From Capsaspora owczarzaki ATCC 30864 (lineage: Eukaryota; Opisthokonta; Filasterea): a stretch of DNA of 64,000 nt. Shown piece after piece: positions 23,567 to 33,780 of the stretch. How positions within the stretch are numbered: position 1 is the first letter of the stretch; every line of letters begins with the position of its first letter. A model generated the notes under the pieces. It was not told the DNA's origin. It saw only the letters and a program-made list of their open reading frames with translations, and searched no databases. Made by a program: the position numbers and the translations under genes. The stretch spans positions 715,095-779,094 of the forward strand of contig NW_011887296.1 in the NCBI RefSeq assembly GCF_000151315.2, in the 5' to 3' direction.

Positions 23567-23746
23567 GACGCCTCAGGCGAACTGAACTGCCTCTCGCTTG
23601 CCAACGCCAGTATGTAGGAAGAAGGACTGACAAGGCAGTGACGTGGGTATGCATTAGATCCATTCGTCTGGAGATACCAGCCTCAGCCTCAGCCTCAATC
23701 TCAGTCTCAGAGCTCAGTCTCAGTCTCAGTCGGTGAGCGCGCGAAA
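23567..23746. promoter_or_regulatory. Bidirectional promoter gap with CAGTCT/CAGCCT repeats
   Basis: A gap of 180 bp between divergent genes. About ten imperfect hexamers of CAGCCT/CAGTCT type occupy ~23690-23735, right before the plus-strand ATG. Promoter role inferred from position. Confidence 0.5.
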
Positions 23747-25014
23747 ATGCTGCTCAGACAGCAAATGCGAGCGGCTTACACGCAATGCCTCGCGACGGCA
23801 GTGCAGGAGTGCATTGCGACCAGGACGCGTGCATTCTCGTGCATTGGAACTGTGGCACTGTCGCCATCGTCATCGTCATCGTCATCGACGGGATCATCAT
23901 CGGGCGCGGGAGCAAGGACAAAGCGAGCGACGGGCGCCGGGTCCGCGTGGAAAAACCGCTATGCTGCGTCCGCTGCCGCTGCTGCCGAGGCCGCTGCAGG
24001 AAATCAGGCGCAATCGACCGCATCTCATGCGAATGCCAACCGACGGCCAGAGAGGGCGGGCGATGGGACGAGCCAAGCGCCGCCGAGAGACGTCCAGGTC
24101 CAGTTCAAAGAGTTTCTGCTCAAGGTCCATCCAGACCGGTTTGGCGCAGTGCCCCAGGTGCAGTCTCTCAATCAAGTAGGTCTACGTTGGAGAGATTGAG
24201 GGCTGAGGGGAAGGGAGGCGGGGGCGGAGGAAGCGGGATTTGGACGACGAGTATCGATTGGGAGCCAAAATCTGCTCGAAAACCATGCACTCACTGCTGC
24301 TGTGCGAAACAGGCTTCGTTGCAAGAGGTGAACGCGCACCTGCAAGCGTGCGAGGATGCAGCGCGTGTCGAAACACTGCCGACGTCTGTCCGAGTGGCGT
24401 TCTATGTTGCAGACACAACCGCCGGATCAGCGTCCACCGAAACTCAGATTGCAGGCCACCGAGAAATATCCGGCCTGCTGACCAAACCCACTGCTGATAT
24501 TGTCATGCGCACAAGTGGTGTGCCTCACGTGCAGTATTACGGGGTCTCGGCCGCCGAGCGGGGTAAACTGCGACGAAAGGTTGCCATGCAACTCTTTCTC
24601 GACTCTATGCTGCCAGCGGCAAAGTCCGTGTCTGGTAGCTCTCGAGCACAACAACAACAACAACAGCAACAGCACAGCACTCAGCGCAAAGCACAGTCGG
24701 GATCACATCCCTTGAAACATGCCTCTACCAGCTTCAGCTTTGACCCTCAAACAAACACAAAAACCTGGCGAGGAGACGCGGCCACGCAAGAGGACGACAT
24801 GTACGACTTTGCGGCGATGATTCGAACTCAAGCTGGAGGGCTTCGTGCCCAGCTCGCCTCATTGGGGAGTCGTGGCCCTGAAAACGACGCAAAGCAAGCG
24901 ACGTCCATTCTCAACGCTGTCAAGCGAAATTCTCCCACAACAACGATGGATGACGCCATGGATCGGACGTTTTCACGATGGATGGAGCGCAACGGATCCA
25001 GACTCAAGCGGTGA
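23747..25014 (+). CDS. TCAIM-like DUF4460 protein, probably mitochondrial
   Basis: Exons 23747..24175 and 24313..25014, 376 aa. The N-terminus (MLLRQQMRAAYTQCLATAV..., Arg/Ala-rich, no acids) looks like a mitochondrial targeting peptide. The core QFKEFLLKVHPDRFGAVPQV...LNQASLQEVNAHL is a DnaJ-like HPD(R/L)F segment characteristic of DUF4460, found in T-cell activation inhibitor, mitochondrial (TCAIM). The middle is an uncharacterised globular part (SVRVAFYVAD...GVPHVQYYGVSA) followed by a poly-Gln run near 24650. No enzymatic activity is known for the family. Serine/alanine runs near the N-terminus are low complexity. Divergent from the ULK-like kinase. Confidence 0.75.
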
Positions 25015-25227
25015 TTGCGCAATGCGTTCCTAGGCATATCCGGTCATTCAGTTGTGCGTTGCGAGAAGCGGATCGATTGCTTGTCTCCTTGGTGTCCCAT
25101 CGTCTTGTTACAAGGGTGTCTTTGATTCGCTTTTGTGTGTCAAACGCTTTGATATGAGAGGCGTGATTTATTTATTTTCAAAGAATCGAGCATTGCTCTC
25201 CAATTACTCTTCATGTGTCTTGCACCG

Positions 25228-28200
25228 CTATCCATTGACCAACAAACCAACATCTCGAATAGAATGGCCGGAGGCCGAAGCAGAAAAGAAGGAGCAAAGA
25301 TGATGGAACGAAGGACGAGCATCTGGATCTCGCTCCCAGCAGCGATACATTTGCTCGAACGTCGCAACAGGACAAGCGTCAGGCTGCTCGAGCCTGCGTC
25401 CAGATTCGATCGCGGCGAGTATCTCTGGGCCAGTTGTTTTGCCATAAGGCGAGGCGCCGTATGCATAAACTTCCCCTGCAAGGTAAAAAACGAATCAGGG
25501 TCAATCAAACACCGCGAAAAACAAAATCGATTTCCCCAAACCCTGCTGGTCCCCTCTGTCACTTACAAGCCAAAATGCCAAACGCCCACACATCACTTTG
25601 ATGCGTAAACTTGCGGAAGAGTAAACACTCAGGGGCCATCCACTGTCAAAGTTAAAAGAGTCGATTTTGTTTGTTAGTTTCAAGATACACTTGTGTTGCA
25701 CTGTCCACCATTCGCAACCACTTGAGGGCTCACCTTGACTGGTAGACGTCCTTTCGTCTGCATGCGATAGTAATCGCTTTCAGCGGCCAGCGAGCGCGAA
25801 AGACCAAAATCTGAAATTTTGACCGCCAGGCCAGCTCCCACGAGACAGTTGCGCGCCGCAATGTCGCGGTGCACAAACCGAATGGACTGCAGATAGTCCA
25901 GGCCGGACGCCACTTGCGCAAGGGCATGCGCAAACTCACCCACAGACCACTCGATATTGCGAAGCTGGGATTTTTGCAGCACGGCACGCAAATCGCCATA
26001 CGGCATCAGCTCCAACACGCACATGAACGGCTCTGCCTCGAGCAGGGCGGCAATGGCACGAACGACATTGGGATTGCTGAACTGCGTCACCATGCGGACT
26101 TCCTCGATGAATTCTTTGCGATCCTTGTCGGTGGCGTCCGGGAGCATTTTCTTGACGGCGACATCGAGGTACTGCTGAGTCGGGCTCGTCAGCAGGTACT
26201 GGGCATCGGCTGGCACCAGGTTTCTGGGCAGCTGACCGCGCAAAACCACGCCAAAGGCACCCGAGCCGAGTTTCGCTCCCATCAGAATACCGTCACGCAG
26301 CGATCGGGTCACCGGTGCAGCCGAGCTGTAGATTCGCTCGGATGCCGCGTACGCATACTCTGGAGTGCTGTAGCCAACCTGGCCGACCGCAGCATAGGTT
26401 GGATCGGCCGCAGCAGCTGCGTGGGGCATTTTGGCGGTGGCGTACGTTGGCTCCTCCATGACGCCTGATGAGGCCGGGGAGAGCTGGACACTCTGCATTG
26501 GCACCAACGGCACACTGGTCTTGCTCGCCGATTCCAAATTGTGGCGCTGACGCTGGCGCCGTCGGCGAAGCACGAGCAACGCAACAAGCAGCGCCACCAC
26601 GACGATTCCTCCTGCGACGCCTCCAACAACACCGGCGACAGAGCCGCCGCTGCCTGAAGCTGCCCTCAGTCCGCTAGTAGCGGCTCCAACGGAGGCCGCA
26701 GACAATGAGCTTAGGGAGGCGGCTGACTCGGCAACAACTGCGCTGGTTGATCGAACAAACTCTGCAGATGCGGCGGAGGCGGATGCCGTGGATGCCACGG
26801 ATGCGGATGCGGTCGTTGCGACGGACGCGACGGATGCGACGGATGCGAGGGATGCTGAAGCTGTAGAAGCAGCGGAGGCAAGAATTCCGGCGGAGGCTGA
26901 AGCAGTAGAGGCCGCGGATGCCGACGCAGCCACCAGACTGGAAGCTTGAGATGCGACGGATGCAGAGATGGCGGAGGCAAGAACTGCGGCGGAGGCTGAA
27001 GCGGTGGAAGCAGCAGACGCAGATGCAGCCACTAGATGCGAAGCGTAAGATGCAACGGATGTAGCGATGGCGAGGGCGAGAGATGCAGCGGAGGCAGAAG
27101 CGAAAGAGGCAGCAGACGCAGATGCAGCAGTAGCCGAGGACGCTGACCTGGCAGTCGCACTTGTCGCAATGAACGCTGAAAAACTCGAAGCGGCGGATCT
27201 GGAGGCTGCGGAAGCCAATGACGCCACGGAAGTAGAGGCGGGCGAAACGACGCAGTAACCACTCTGCATGATGTAGCCAGGATAGCAGGTAGAACATGTT
27301 GCTGCGTCGTCACAGTAGAGGCAATTTGTTGGGCAGCAATTGGAGGCCGAGGAAACGCAAGTTGCGCAACTGGCACTGCACACTGGTGGTGTCAAAATTA
27401 GTGTGTTAGCCACGAAAACTTGCACAAGGTCAACGAAACGTAAGCGTGCTTACTGGCAGGGTTGGAGGCAGAAATGTAGGTGCTAGGCGGCGCTGTACTG
27501 CCACTGAAGGTAAAGTTGTTTGGGGCCAACACCACCGAACTTAGCGAGTACAGACCTTGGAATAATCCCGGAGGAAGCGTAGTCATCGGTGAGTCTCGAA
27601 GATACCTACAAGGATCAGCGGCAGGTGCAACGTTGTGAGATAACGCGGTAATAAAGGATACAGCAACGGCGCAAAAAATGAACCATAACACCGCACAATG
27701 TCACAAGCTGATTGAGTCCGGAGAAGGCGTTGAAGGGAAGTGTCATAAATTGAGATGTCGAAAGATCTCTGTTGGATAAAACGGCGAATATGAGCAAAGC
27801 AAAAGCCGTGCTGTGCAATCGCGGTTGGAAATTGACGAGACAATGCTCACAAGAACTTTAGAGCCGACAGTCCAGAGAAGGCGTTGGATGGCAGAGTGGT
27901 CAGTCGATTCGTTCCAAAGGTCCTACGATGAAAGATGACAACGGCGCAGGCACGAACGGATGAAAAGTAAGAAGCAAGAACGGTCGCCTTCACGCTCGCG
28001 TCGGCTGTTTGGCGGAACGAACAGTCTGGTGAGCGAGGATGGGCCAGCAAAAGCGTTCGGCGCTAGCGTTGAGACAGGATTATAGCTCAGAGCTCTGTTT
28101 CGGTCCGAGTGGAGGAGGAGTTGGTATCATTCGCACGTTTACGAGCACTCCGCACACGGCACAGATCAGCAAGCATACATAGTCATGAGCGAGGTGAGTG

Positions 28201-29316
28201 ATGAGAAAGCAAACCCGGCAATGCTAGTGATTTGATTGTAGGTGAGAGTTCTACAGGCCACAAAAACAACACCGAATGAGTTTCGAGACCAGTGAAAGCA
28301 TGGCATGCATGGGTTGGGGTTTTTTCGAATTCGGGCTTACAACATGGTCAAGGAAGTAAGCCCTGCGAACGCGTTCGATTCAACCGAAGTAATGTACGGA
28401 TTGGAATCGATTGTCCTGTTCAATAATGATGCGCAATAAGGAATTCGCACGTTCACTCCTACCACGCAAGCGCACATTGAGTTGGGGGGGGTGACCTACA
28501 GCGTGCTCAGAAGTGTCAAGGAAGTCAATGCCGTTGTTGGAATGGCAGTCAGTCCGGTATTGGAGATTGAGCTGCGCACCGGCGATAAACAAACGACGTG
28601 AGTTCAATTGCATCCGAGCGGTAAACACGAATCAAAAGCGACATCAGCGATGAAAGTACAGCGTTTGCAAGGCAGTCAAGCCGGTGAAAGCGCCTGGTGC
28701 GATTGTCAGTAATTGCTGATTGTTGTTAAAGTACCTGTGTGTGTGCGGGTGTGTGTGTGGGGGGGGTGAAGCAGATGACAGACATTCATCGAGTGAATGC
28801 AATGTTTGCGGCGAGATGATGATCGGTGCACAGCAGAGATCTCAATGGTGACAGTTACAAGATTGTCAACTGATTCAAACCGCTGAACGCATTCGCGCTG
28901 ATCTGAGTCAGCTGCATATACGCGAGATTCCTGGTGAGCAGAAAGAAGAGGGACATGAAACCAAGGTTTTTAAAATGATGGTTAGTCTCGTCCCAACAAC
29001 CAGTACAGCGAAAACAAATCATCAAAACAAATCGAGGACGAACGTACAGAAAGGTTGTTTCGACTGGGAACGTTGGCAATGTTGTGAGATTGCTTTGACA
29101 CCCAGAGACACTTGTTCCTGCGCAGTAGCAGACACCGGGAACGACCGGCGGGCCCGGGAAGTCACACGCATAGACTGCGTCCACAGGCACACTGGCAAAG
29201 TGGACGACGCACAGGCACAGGCAACCGAGCGCTGCGACTAGAGCTGCGAAACTACGGCCGAGGTGAGTCGGGCGGCGGTTTCCTCGCCCTGTTGCAGCTG
29301 GAGGACGATTCGGCAT
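25228..29316 (-). CDS. LRR receptor tyrosine kinase
   Basis: Twelve exons: 29048..29316, 28859..28930, 28660..28734, 28500..28571, 28342..28416, 28179..28250, 27851..27922, 27697..27768, 27454..27605, 25734..27382, 25567..25642, 25228..25475; all phases agree, 967 aa. N-terminal signal anchor/peptide and Cys cap, seven LRRs (one exon each, 72 or 75 nt, phase 2), an LRR C-cap, a Cys box (CATC...CCPTNCLYC...CYPGY), a ~190-residue Ala-Ser-x stalk, a TM helix (~aa 556-580) and a cytoplasmic tyrosine kinase. Kinase motifs: GSGAFGVVLRG, VAVKK, HRDIAARNCLV, DFGLSRSLAAESDYYRMQ, RLPVKWMAPEC (classical tyrosine-kinase HRDxAARN and PVKWMAPE), and a CW-x-x-DP-x-x-RPSF C-lobe. Tyr pair YY in the activation loop. 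Several juxtamembrane Tyr (PTYA, EPTYAT, PEYAYA) may be docking sites. The ligand is unknown. Confidence 0.9.
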
Positions 29317-29933
29317 GTATGTTGTCGGGCTGGTTGCTTCTGTAGCTTATGGGTTTTGGCTCCCGATGGAGATGGAAGGTGAGTTTGTCGCTGAGGTGAA
29401 CTGCAAAAGGGATCAACAACAGGGACCAATGATTAAGGGGTGAGAAACCTACAACCGCACGCAACTACTCGTCTCCCCCCCCCCTCCGACTCGAACCACC
29501 CTGCCGTCCTTCCACTGCTGCTAGCGTGAAGATGCTCTACGGCCAGAGGCAGCGGCGTCGGGAGAGGGGGGGTGTCCTTGGGTGATTATGGAAGCCCAAA
29601 CACTGCACTTTTGTCGAATTCCGCAGAAAAACAAGCTTCACCACCGTTCTCTCGCGTCTCGCTCGCGCTGTCTTCAACGCAAGCGGTTTATGAGGGAAAG
29701 CAGACGTCGACGTACGCGGATTGAGTGGGTCGGTCAGGTTGCGCCGCGGTTGGGAGTAGAACGGCTTTGAGTTACAGCGGGTGATTTGTGAAAAACACAA
29801 AACAACAACAACAAAACAGGAATCACGAAAATTGCAGGGATGATGAAAGACTGCCGCCATTGAAGGCATTGTGAAGCCATGTAGCAGTTGAAAAGAGGAC
29901 GAGATGGAGACCCCGCGAAAATAAGAAACAACC

Positions 29934-29981
<48 letters not shown>

Positions 29982-30202
29982 GAAATCCAACGAGCTGAAC
30001 AACTATCTGAGAGAAAAAGCAACCCAAGAGGTGGATTTCAACAAGAAATCAGGCAAAGCACAAACGCAAACCACACGCACACGCACACACACACACACGC
30101 ACACAGACAAAACGGGCGCGCTGAATGGCGAACAAAGTAAACAAAAACTCAAAACAACCAGCAACGCAACGATAAGCCTCGCAGCAACAAAGGGAGGGGG
30201 TC
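29317..30202. other. Intergenic with (CAA)n microsatellite
   Basis: Upstream of the receptor tyrosine kinase and downstream of the CENP-A gene. It contains a (CAA)n array at ~29931-29981, a short CA-type repeat near 30075-30105, and no convincing gene. Confidence 0.55.
29931..29981. repeat. (CAA)n microsatellite
   Basis: About 16 perfect CAA units. Confidence 0.9.
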
Positions 30203-31674
30203 TTAGCCGAGTCCAGCAGTGGGGCCACGAATGCGTCGTGCCAGTTGAATGTCGGAAACGAACAGCGTCACACGCTTGGCGTGCAAAGCGCAGAGATTTC
30301 TGTGAACAGCGGGTCAGAAGGGGTGAGAATCGGCGAGTGCGTGTAAACATCGAGCCCTGTCCCGTGCCACGAGGCCAGATCGGCAAACGAGCAAAGACAA
30401 ACATCAAAAAAAAACCACCACAGTAGAGACATACGCGTCCTCAAACAGGTGAACGAGGAAGGCTTCCGCAGCCTCTTGCAAGCACATGATGGCGTGTGCT
30501 TGCCACCGCAGACCGTCGGCGTGCTTGCTAATTTCAGACGCGACCTCGCGCACGACGCGCGCGAACGGCAATTTCCGGAGCAACAAGTCGGTCGTCTGTT
30601 GATACTTGCGGATTTCGCGCAGTGCGACCGTGCCTGGTCGGTACCGGCGCTTGGTAATACCTGTAGAGCCACCGACAATGGTGTTTGTGGATGCCTGATC
30701 TGTGAGTAAAGCAATCGTGATGACATTGTTTCCAACCAGGCTTTGACCCCCCGCTCCCCTCTCAATCTGCTGACGGACATGACTCGACAGCGATCAATGC
30801 AAAAAAACCAAGAGCGAAATTTTGACAGGTTTTTCAAGTTGGGGATGTGGATTTGTCGCCGTGCTTGTGCTCACATCTGCCGCTCCCCTCGCATCTCATG
30901 TCGCGATTGGCTAACAATTCTGTGGCATACTCGAGTGGCTGAGCGGAGCCATGGACGAGAAGCGCTGAAGAGCAACCCAAAAAAAAAAAAAAAAAAAGCG
31001 AGGAAAAAATTCAAATTCAAAAATAAAAAAAAGAGCGCTTTTTTTTTTTCTTTTTTGATGGTTGGCTTTGGTCGCAACGCTGCTGTTCGCGGATCAGCCC
31101 GGTGCGCTGTGACGAACAACGGCACACAACATTGAACGCAATGTGCAATCCCGGCTGCTGTAGCTGCCAAATGCAACATCAGCAGCGATAAGATTGGGCC
31201 TTTTTTTTATTTTTCCTTTCTTTTTTTTTCTTTTTTTTTCAGTGAAAAGCGCAATGGGAAGGACAAAGCGGCAGCGAGCCGTGCTCTTGGACACTTCGGA
31301 GCCGCGATCTCGTCGAACGCACCACTCCAAACGCAGAGTGTGAAGCGCGATGGCAACGAAACGGGAAAAATCATCCGCTTGATTTTTTTTTTTCCATTGA
31401 GTTGTTCCATTGAGTTTTTTTTTTTTTTTTTTTTTTTTTGATTTTTTGATTTTTTGGCCATTTTACCACGATGCTTGCTGGGAGTGTCGCTCTGCTGCTG
31501 CTGCTGGCTGCTGCCTCGGCTGCTGCTCTGGCTGCTGCTTTGGCTGCTCAGAGGAAGACCGCCTGCGCTGCGCTTGGCCATGCCGGTGCGCACGGGTGTC
31601 GACACGGCGCTCGAGCTGCGGCTGGACGAGTGGCGGGATGCAACGCTCGGCGTATGGTGTGGCGCGCGAGGCAT
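30203..31674 (-). CDS. CENPA: Centromeric histone H3 variant (CENP-A/cenH3)
   Basis: Histone-fold protein that marks centromeric nucleosomes. Exons 31467..31674, 30435..30699 and 30203..30299, phases 1 and 2, 189 aa. The H3 core starts [20 protein letters not shown] and ends [19 protein letters not shown] features are a lengthened loop 1 ([15 protein letters not shown] against H3 DFKTDLRFQSSA), W-Q-A at the start of helix 2, [16 protein letters not shown], and a C-terminus ending GLG. The first exon encodes a 70-residue basic Ser/Arg/Gln/Pro-rich tail with no resemblance to the H3 tail, as expected. It is chosen because its GTAAAA donor is phase-correct. A tiny alternative first exon (30875..30899) is also phase-correct, so the N-terminus is less certain than the fold. 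Confidence 0.87.
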
Positions 31675-32660
31675 GGGTGAGACAAGGACTGGACATCATC
31701 CTGGCAATACAAATATCATGCAGTTGGATGAAATCATCTTGATCAGGTATTGGGGGGGGGATGTTTGGCCGCGGATTCAACGCGGGGAATTGCTCGTTTG
31801 TCAAACTTTTTTGTTTTTGTCGCTTTCTTCTCAGCAGCCATGATGATCGATTCGGGTTGGCGGTTTACGAGCGGTTTGAGGGGCTTTTTTTCGGTTGACT
31901 GGTTTCAAGGGTTTAACAGCTATTTCATACTTCTTCCTTGCGATCGATCGGTTCAGGAACGAAAAGAGCTTGGTTTGGATTTTTTGCACCTTCCAAAGCG
32001 CACAGCTTGACGCACTTTGCGTGTAAGAACAGGCTCCGTACCGCCGATCTGGATGGATACAAGCCACCGTACAAGAGTTGTTGAACTGCTTTATTGGACA
32101 GCATTGTTCAGCGTTTTGAGATGGTGGGTGGTCTGTTTTTGCGTTCATTGACCCAAAGCGCTGTAACGCGCGCGAGCGTTCAACTTTTTGTTGCTGAGAC
32201 CGCGATCCATCCCCGCTTCCTCTTCTCTCCCACCCCAGCTGAGACTCCTTGGTGATTCGCTGGTGACTCTTCAGAGTCTTTTCTTACAAACAAACAAAAT
32301 ACAAAGCTGACAGCAGGACCATCCTCAGCACGAGGCTGGACTTTTGCGTTCTGTGACCTCGGACAAGATATTCCGTCCCTTACTTTGTCAGTTACGCGTG
32401 CTATCTGTGCCAGTGGGTGGTTGGCGGTGCTTGCCAATCCAAACTTTCTGGCGTAGGAGTACAACGCACCCGTCCCACACCCCTGTTTTAGAAACGGAAA
32501 ACCGCACCAACGAAGCGCTTCGACGCCTCAAGTATGGAACCCCAAGCCGTGTTCGCTGCGGTTTGGTAGCGGTTTCAGTCTTTTAAAAAGCCCTTCTCTT
32601 GTTTTGGAAGCAATATCAGTCTCGTTATTTTTCCTATCATTTCCTTGAAACATTGCCAAA
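31675..32660. other. Intergenic, divergent promoter region
   Basis: About 990 bp between the presumed CENP-A start (-) and the small unknown gene (+). A G run near 31753-31760; several T runs. No gene or RNA recognised. Confidence 0.45.
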
Positions 32661-33146
32661 ATGCCGTCTGCTAACGCGCCCACAATGACGTCCGCGACTG
32701 CCTCCAACCGAGGCAAGCGCTCGTTCTCTGCACCAAAAGAGGTCAACCGCTCGCTGCTGGACGAGCACGACGCCATGAACGACGCCATTTTCGAGGCAGA
32801 ACACGATGCTTCGGCGATGGTTTCGCAGCCTGGCCGAAACGGAACCGGTTTCTCCCTCGCTTCGTCCATGTCACACCACGAACTCACCATCGTAGGAAGC
32901 TCGGAAAGCCTCAATGACATGAGCTTTGCCACTCTTTGGCGCCACCAACGGTCAGAATCGCTGGGCGATTTGTCGCGTTCAACTTCGTTGGATTCTTCGC
33001 CATCCAACTCGCCACCCGGTGACAGTTATCGCGCCCCGTCCTTCTTCCACCGCCTCAAGGCACGCCATGTCGAGCGTCGCTCCAGTCGGTTGAACGATCG
33101 CGAAATTCTGGCGGCCTCGGACATGCCCAAGGCGTGGAAGGCCTAA
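32661..33146 (+). CDS. Small Ser-rich protein of unknown function
   Basis: Intronless frame of 161 codons plus stop, ATG in a good context (AAAATGCC). Not recognised. The sequence is charged and Ser/Asn-rich, with a short acidic helix-like part (LLDEHDAMNDAIFEAEHDA), a segment SFATLWRHQRSESLGDLSRS resembling phosphorylated RS-type linear motifs, and a basic C-terminal stretch (FHRLKARHVERRSSRLNDRE). No TM segment or signal peptide. GC-rich third positions and a downstream AATAAA (33297) support a real gene. Function cannot be stated. Confidence 0.6.
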   Translation: MPSANAPTMTSATASNRGKRSFSAPKEVNRSLLDEHDAMNDAIFEAEHDASAMVSQPGRNGTGFSLASSMSHHELTIVGSSESLNDMSFATLWRHQRSESLGDLSRSTSLDSSPSNSPPGDSYRAPSFFHRLKARHVERRSSRLNDREILAASDMPKAWKA

Positions 33147-33780
33147 ACAACGCACACGCGAGCGAACGAAAACAGAACAACAAACATTTTGGTTTGGTCT
33201 CAACGCGCTGGCCGCCTTGTCGCTGATCCCATCACTTTTGCACATTGTACTCCTTTCCACTTCACTTGCGCCATGTTGGTGGTGTTCATATGTCAAATAA
33301 AGCCCTGTATTATATTGAGGACCTGCGGAGTGCATTTCTGTGTCGAACCTTTTCGTGAAAAGAACTCAAGCAGAAACAAAAAAAAAAAAAAAAAAAAAAA
33401 AGGAACCAACAACCCGATTCTTTTGAGACATGGACCAGACGCCGCAGATGGATGGCAACTCGAATCCCATAGACCCTTTTGGAAATGAAACTGCACAAAA
33501 ACAAGAAAGGAAGGACAGCGTCAGGGCGACGACTGGAAAATCAGATCGTGTTGTTTTTTGTTCTTGTTTAGCATTTGTTCGGCTTGCTTTGAAGTGACAG
33601 CACGGAATTACCGAGTCAATTGATGCCTGGCTCTCAGTAGCCCCTCGACGATGGTTGATGGGGAAAACAACATTGAATTGGGTCACAATGCCATGTTAAG
33701 ACGAGCTCACTTTCGCTTTTTAATGAGTGCTCCATCGCGTTCCACCTCACAGCGCATGACTGAGAGACAGCGCGAGTTGT
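33147..33780. other. Intergenic with poly(A) signal and A run
   Basis: Holds AATAAA at ~33297-33302, about 150 bp after the preceding stop, and an A run near 33379-33400. An upstream part of the next gene could lie here; I could not place one. Confidence 0.5.
33297..33302 (+). terminator. AATAAA polyadenylation signal
   Basis: Canonical hexamer 150 bp downstream of the small unknown gene's stop codon. Likely its poly(A) signal; no 3'-end evidence is available. Confidence 0.5.

Noticed and set aside
30875-30899. 25-nt alternative first exon for CENP-A
   Set aside because: Phase-compatible, with a GTGAGC donor, but gives only an 8-residue start without basic tail character; the 31467..31674 exon gives a typical cenH3 tail. 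Kept as an alternative only.
31207-31466. Continuation of the CENP-A first-exon frame into a Lys-rich stretch
   Set aside because: The lysine run is the reverse complement of an intronic T tract; a GTAAAA donor just before it ends the exon in the needed phase.
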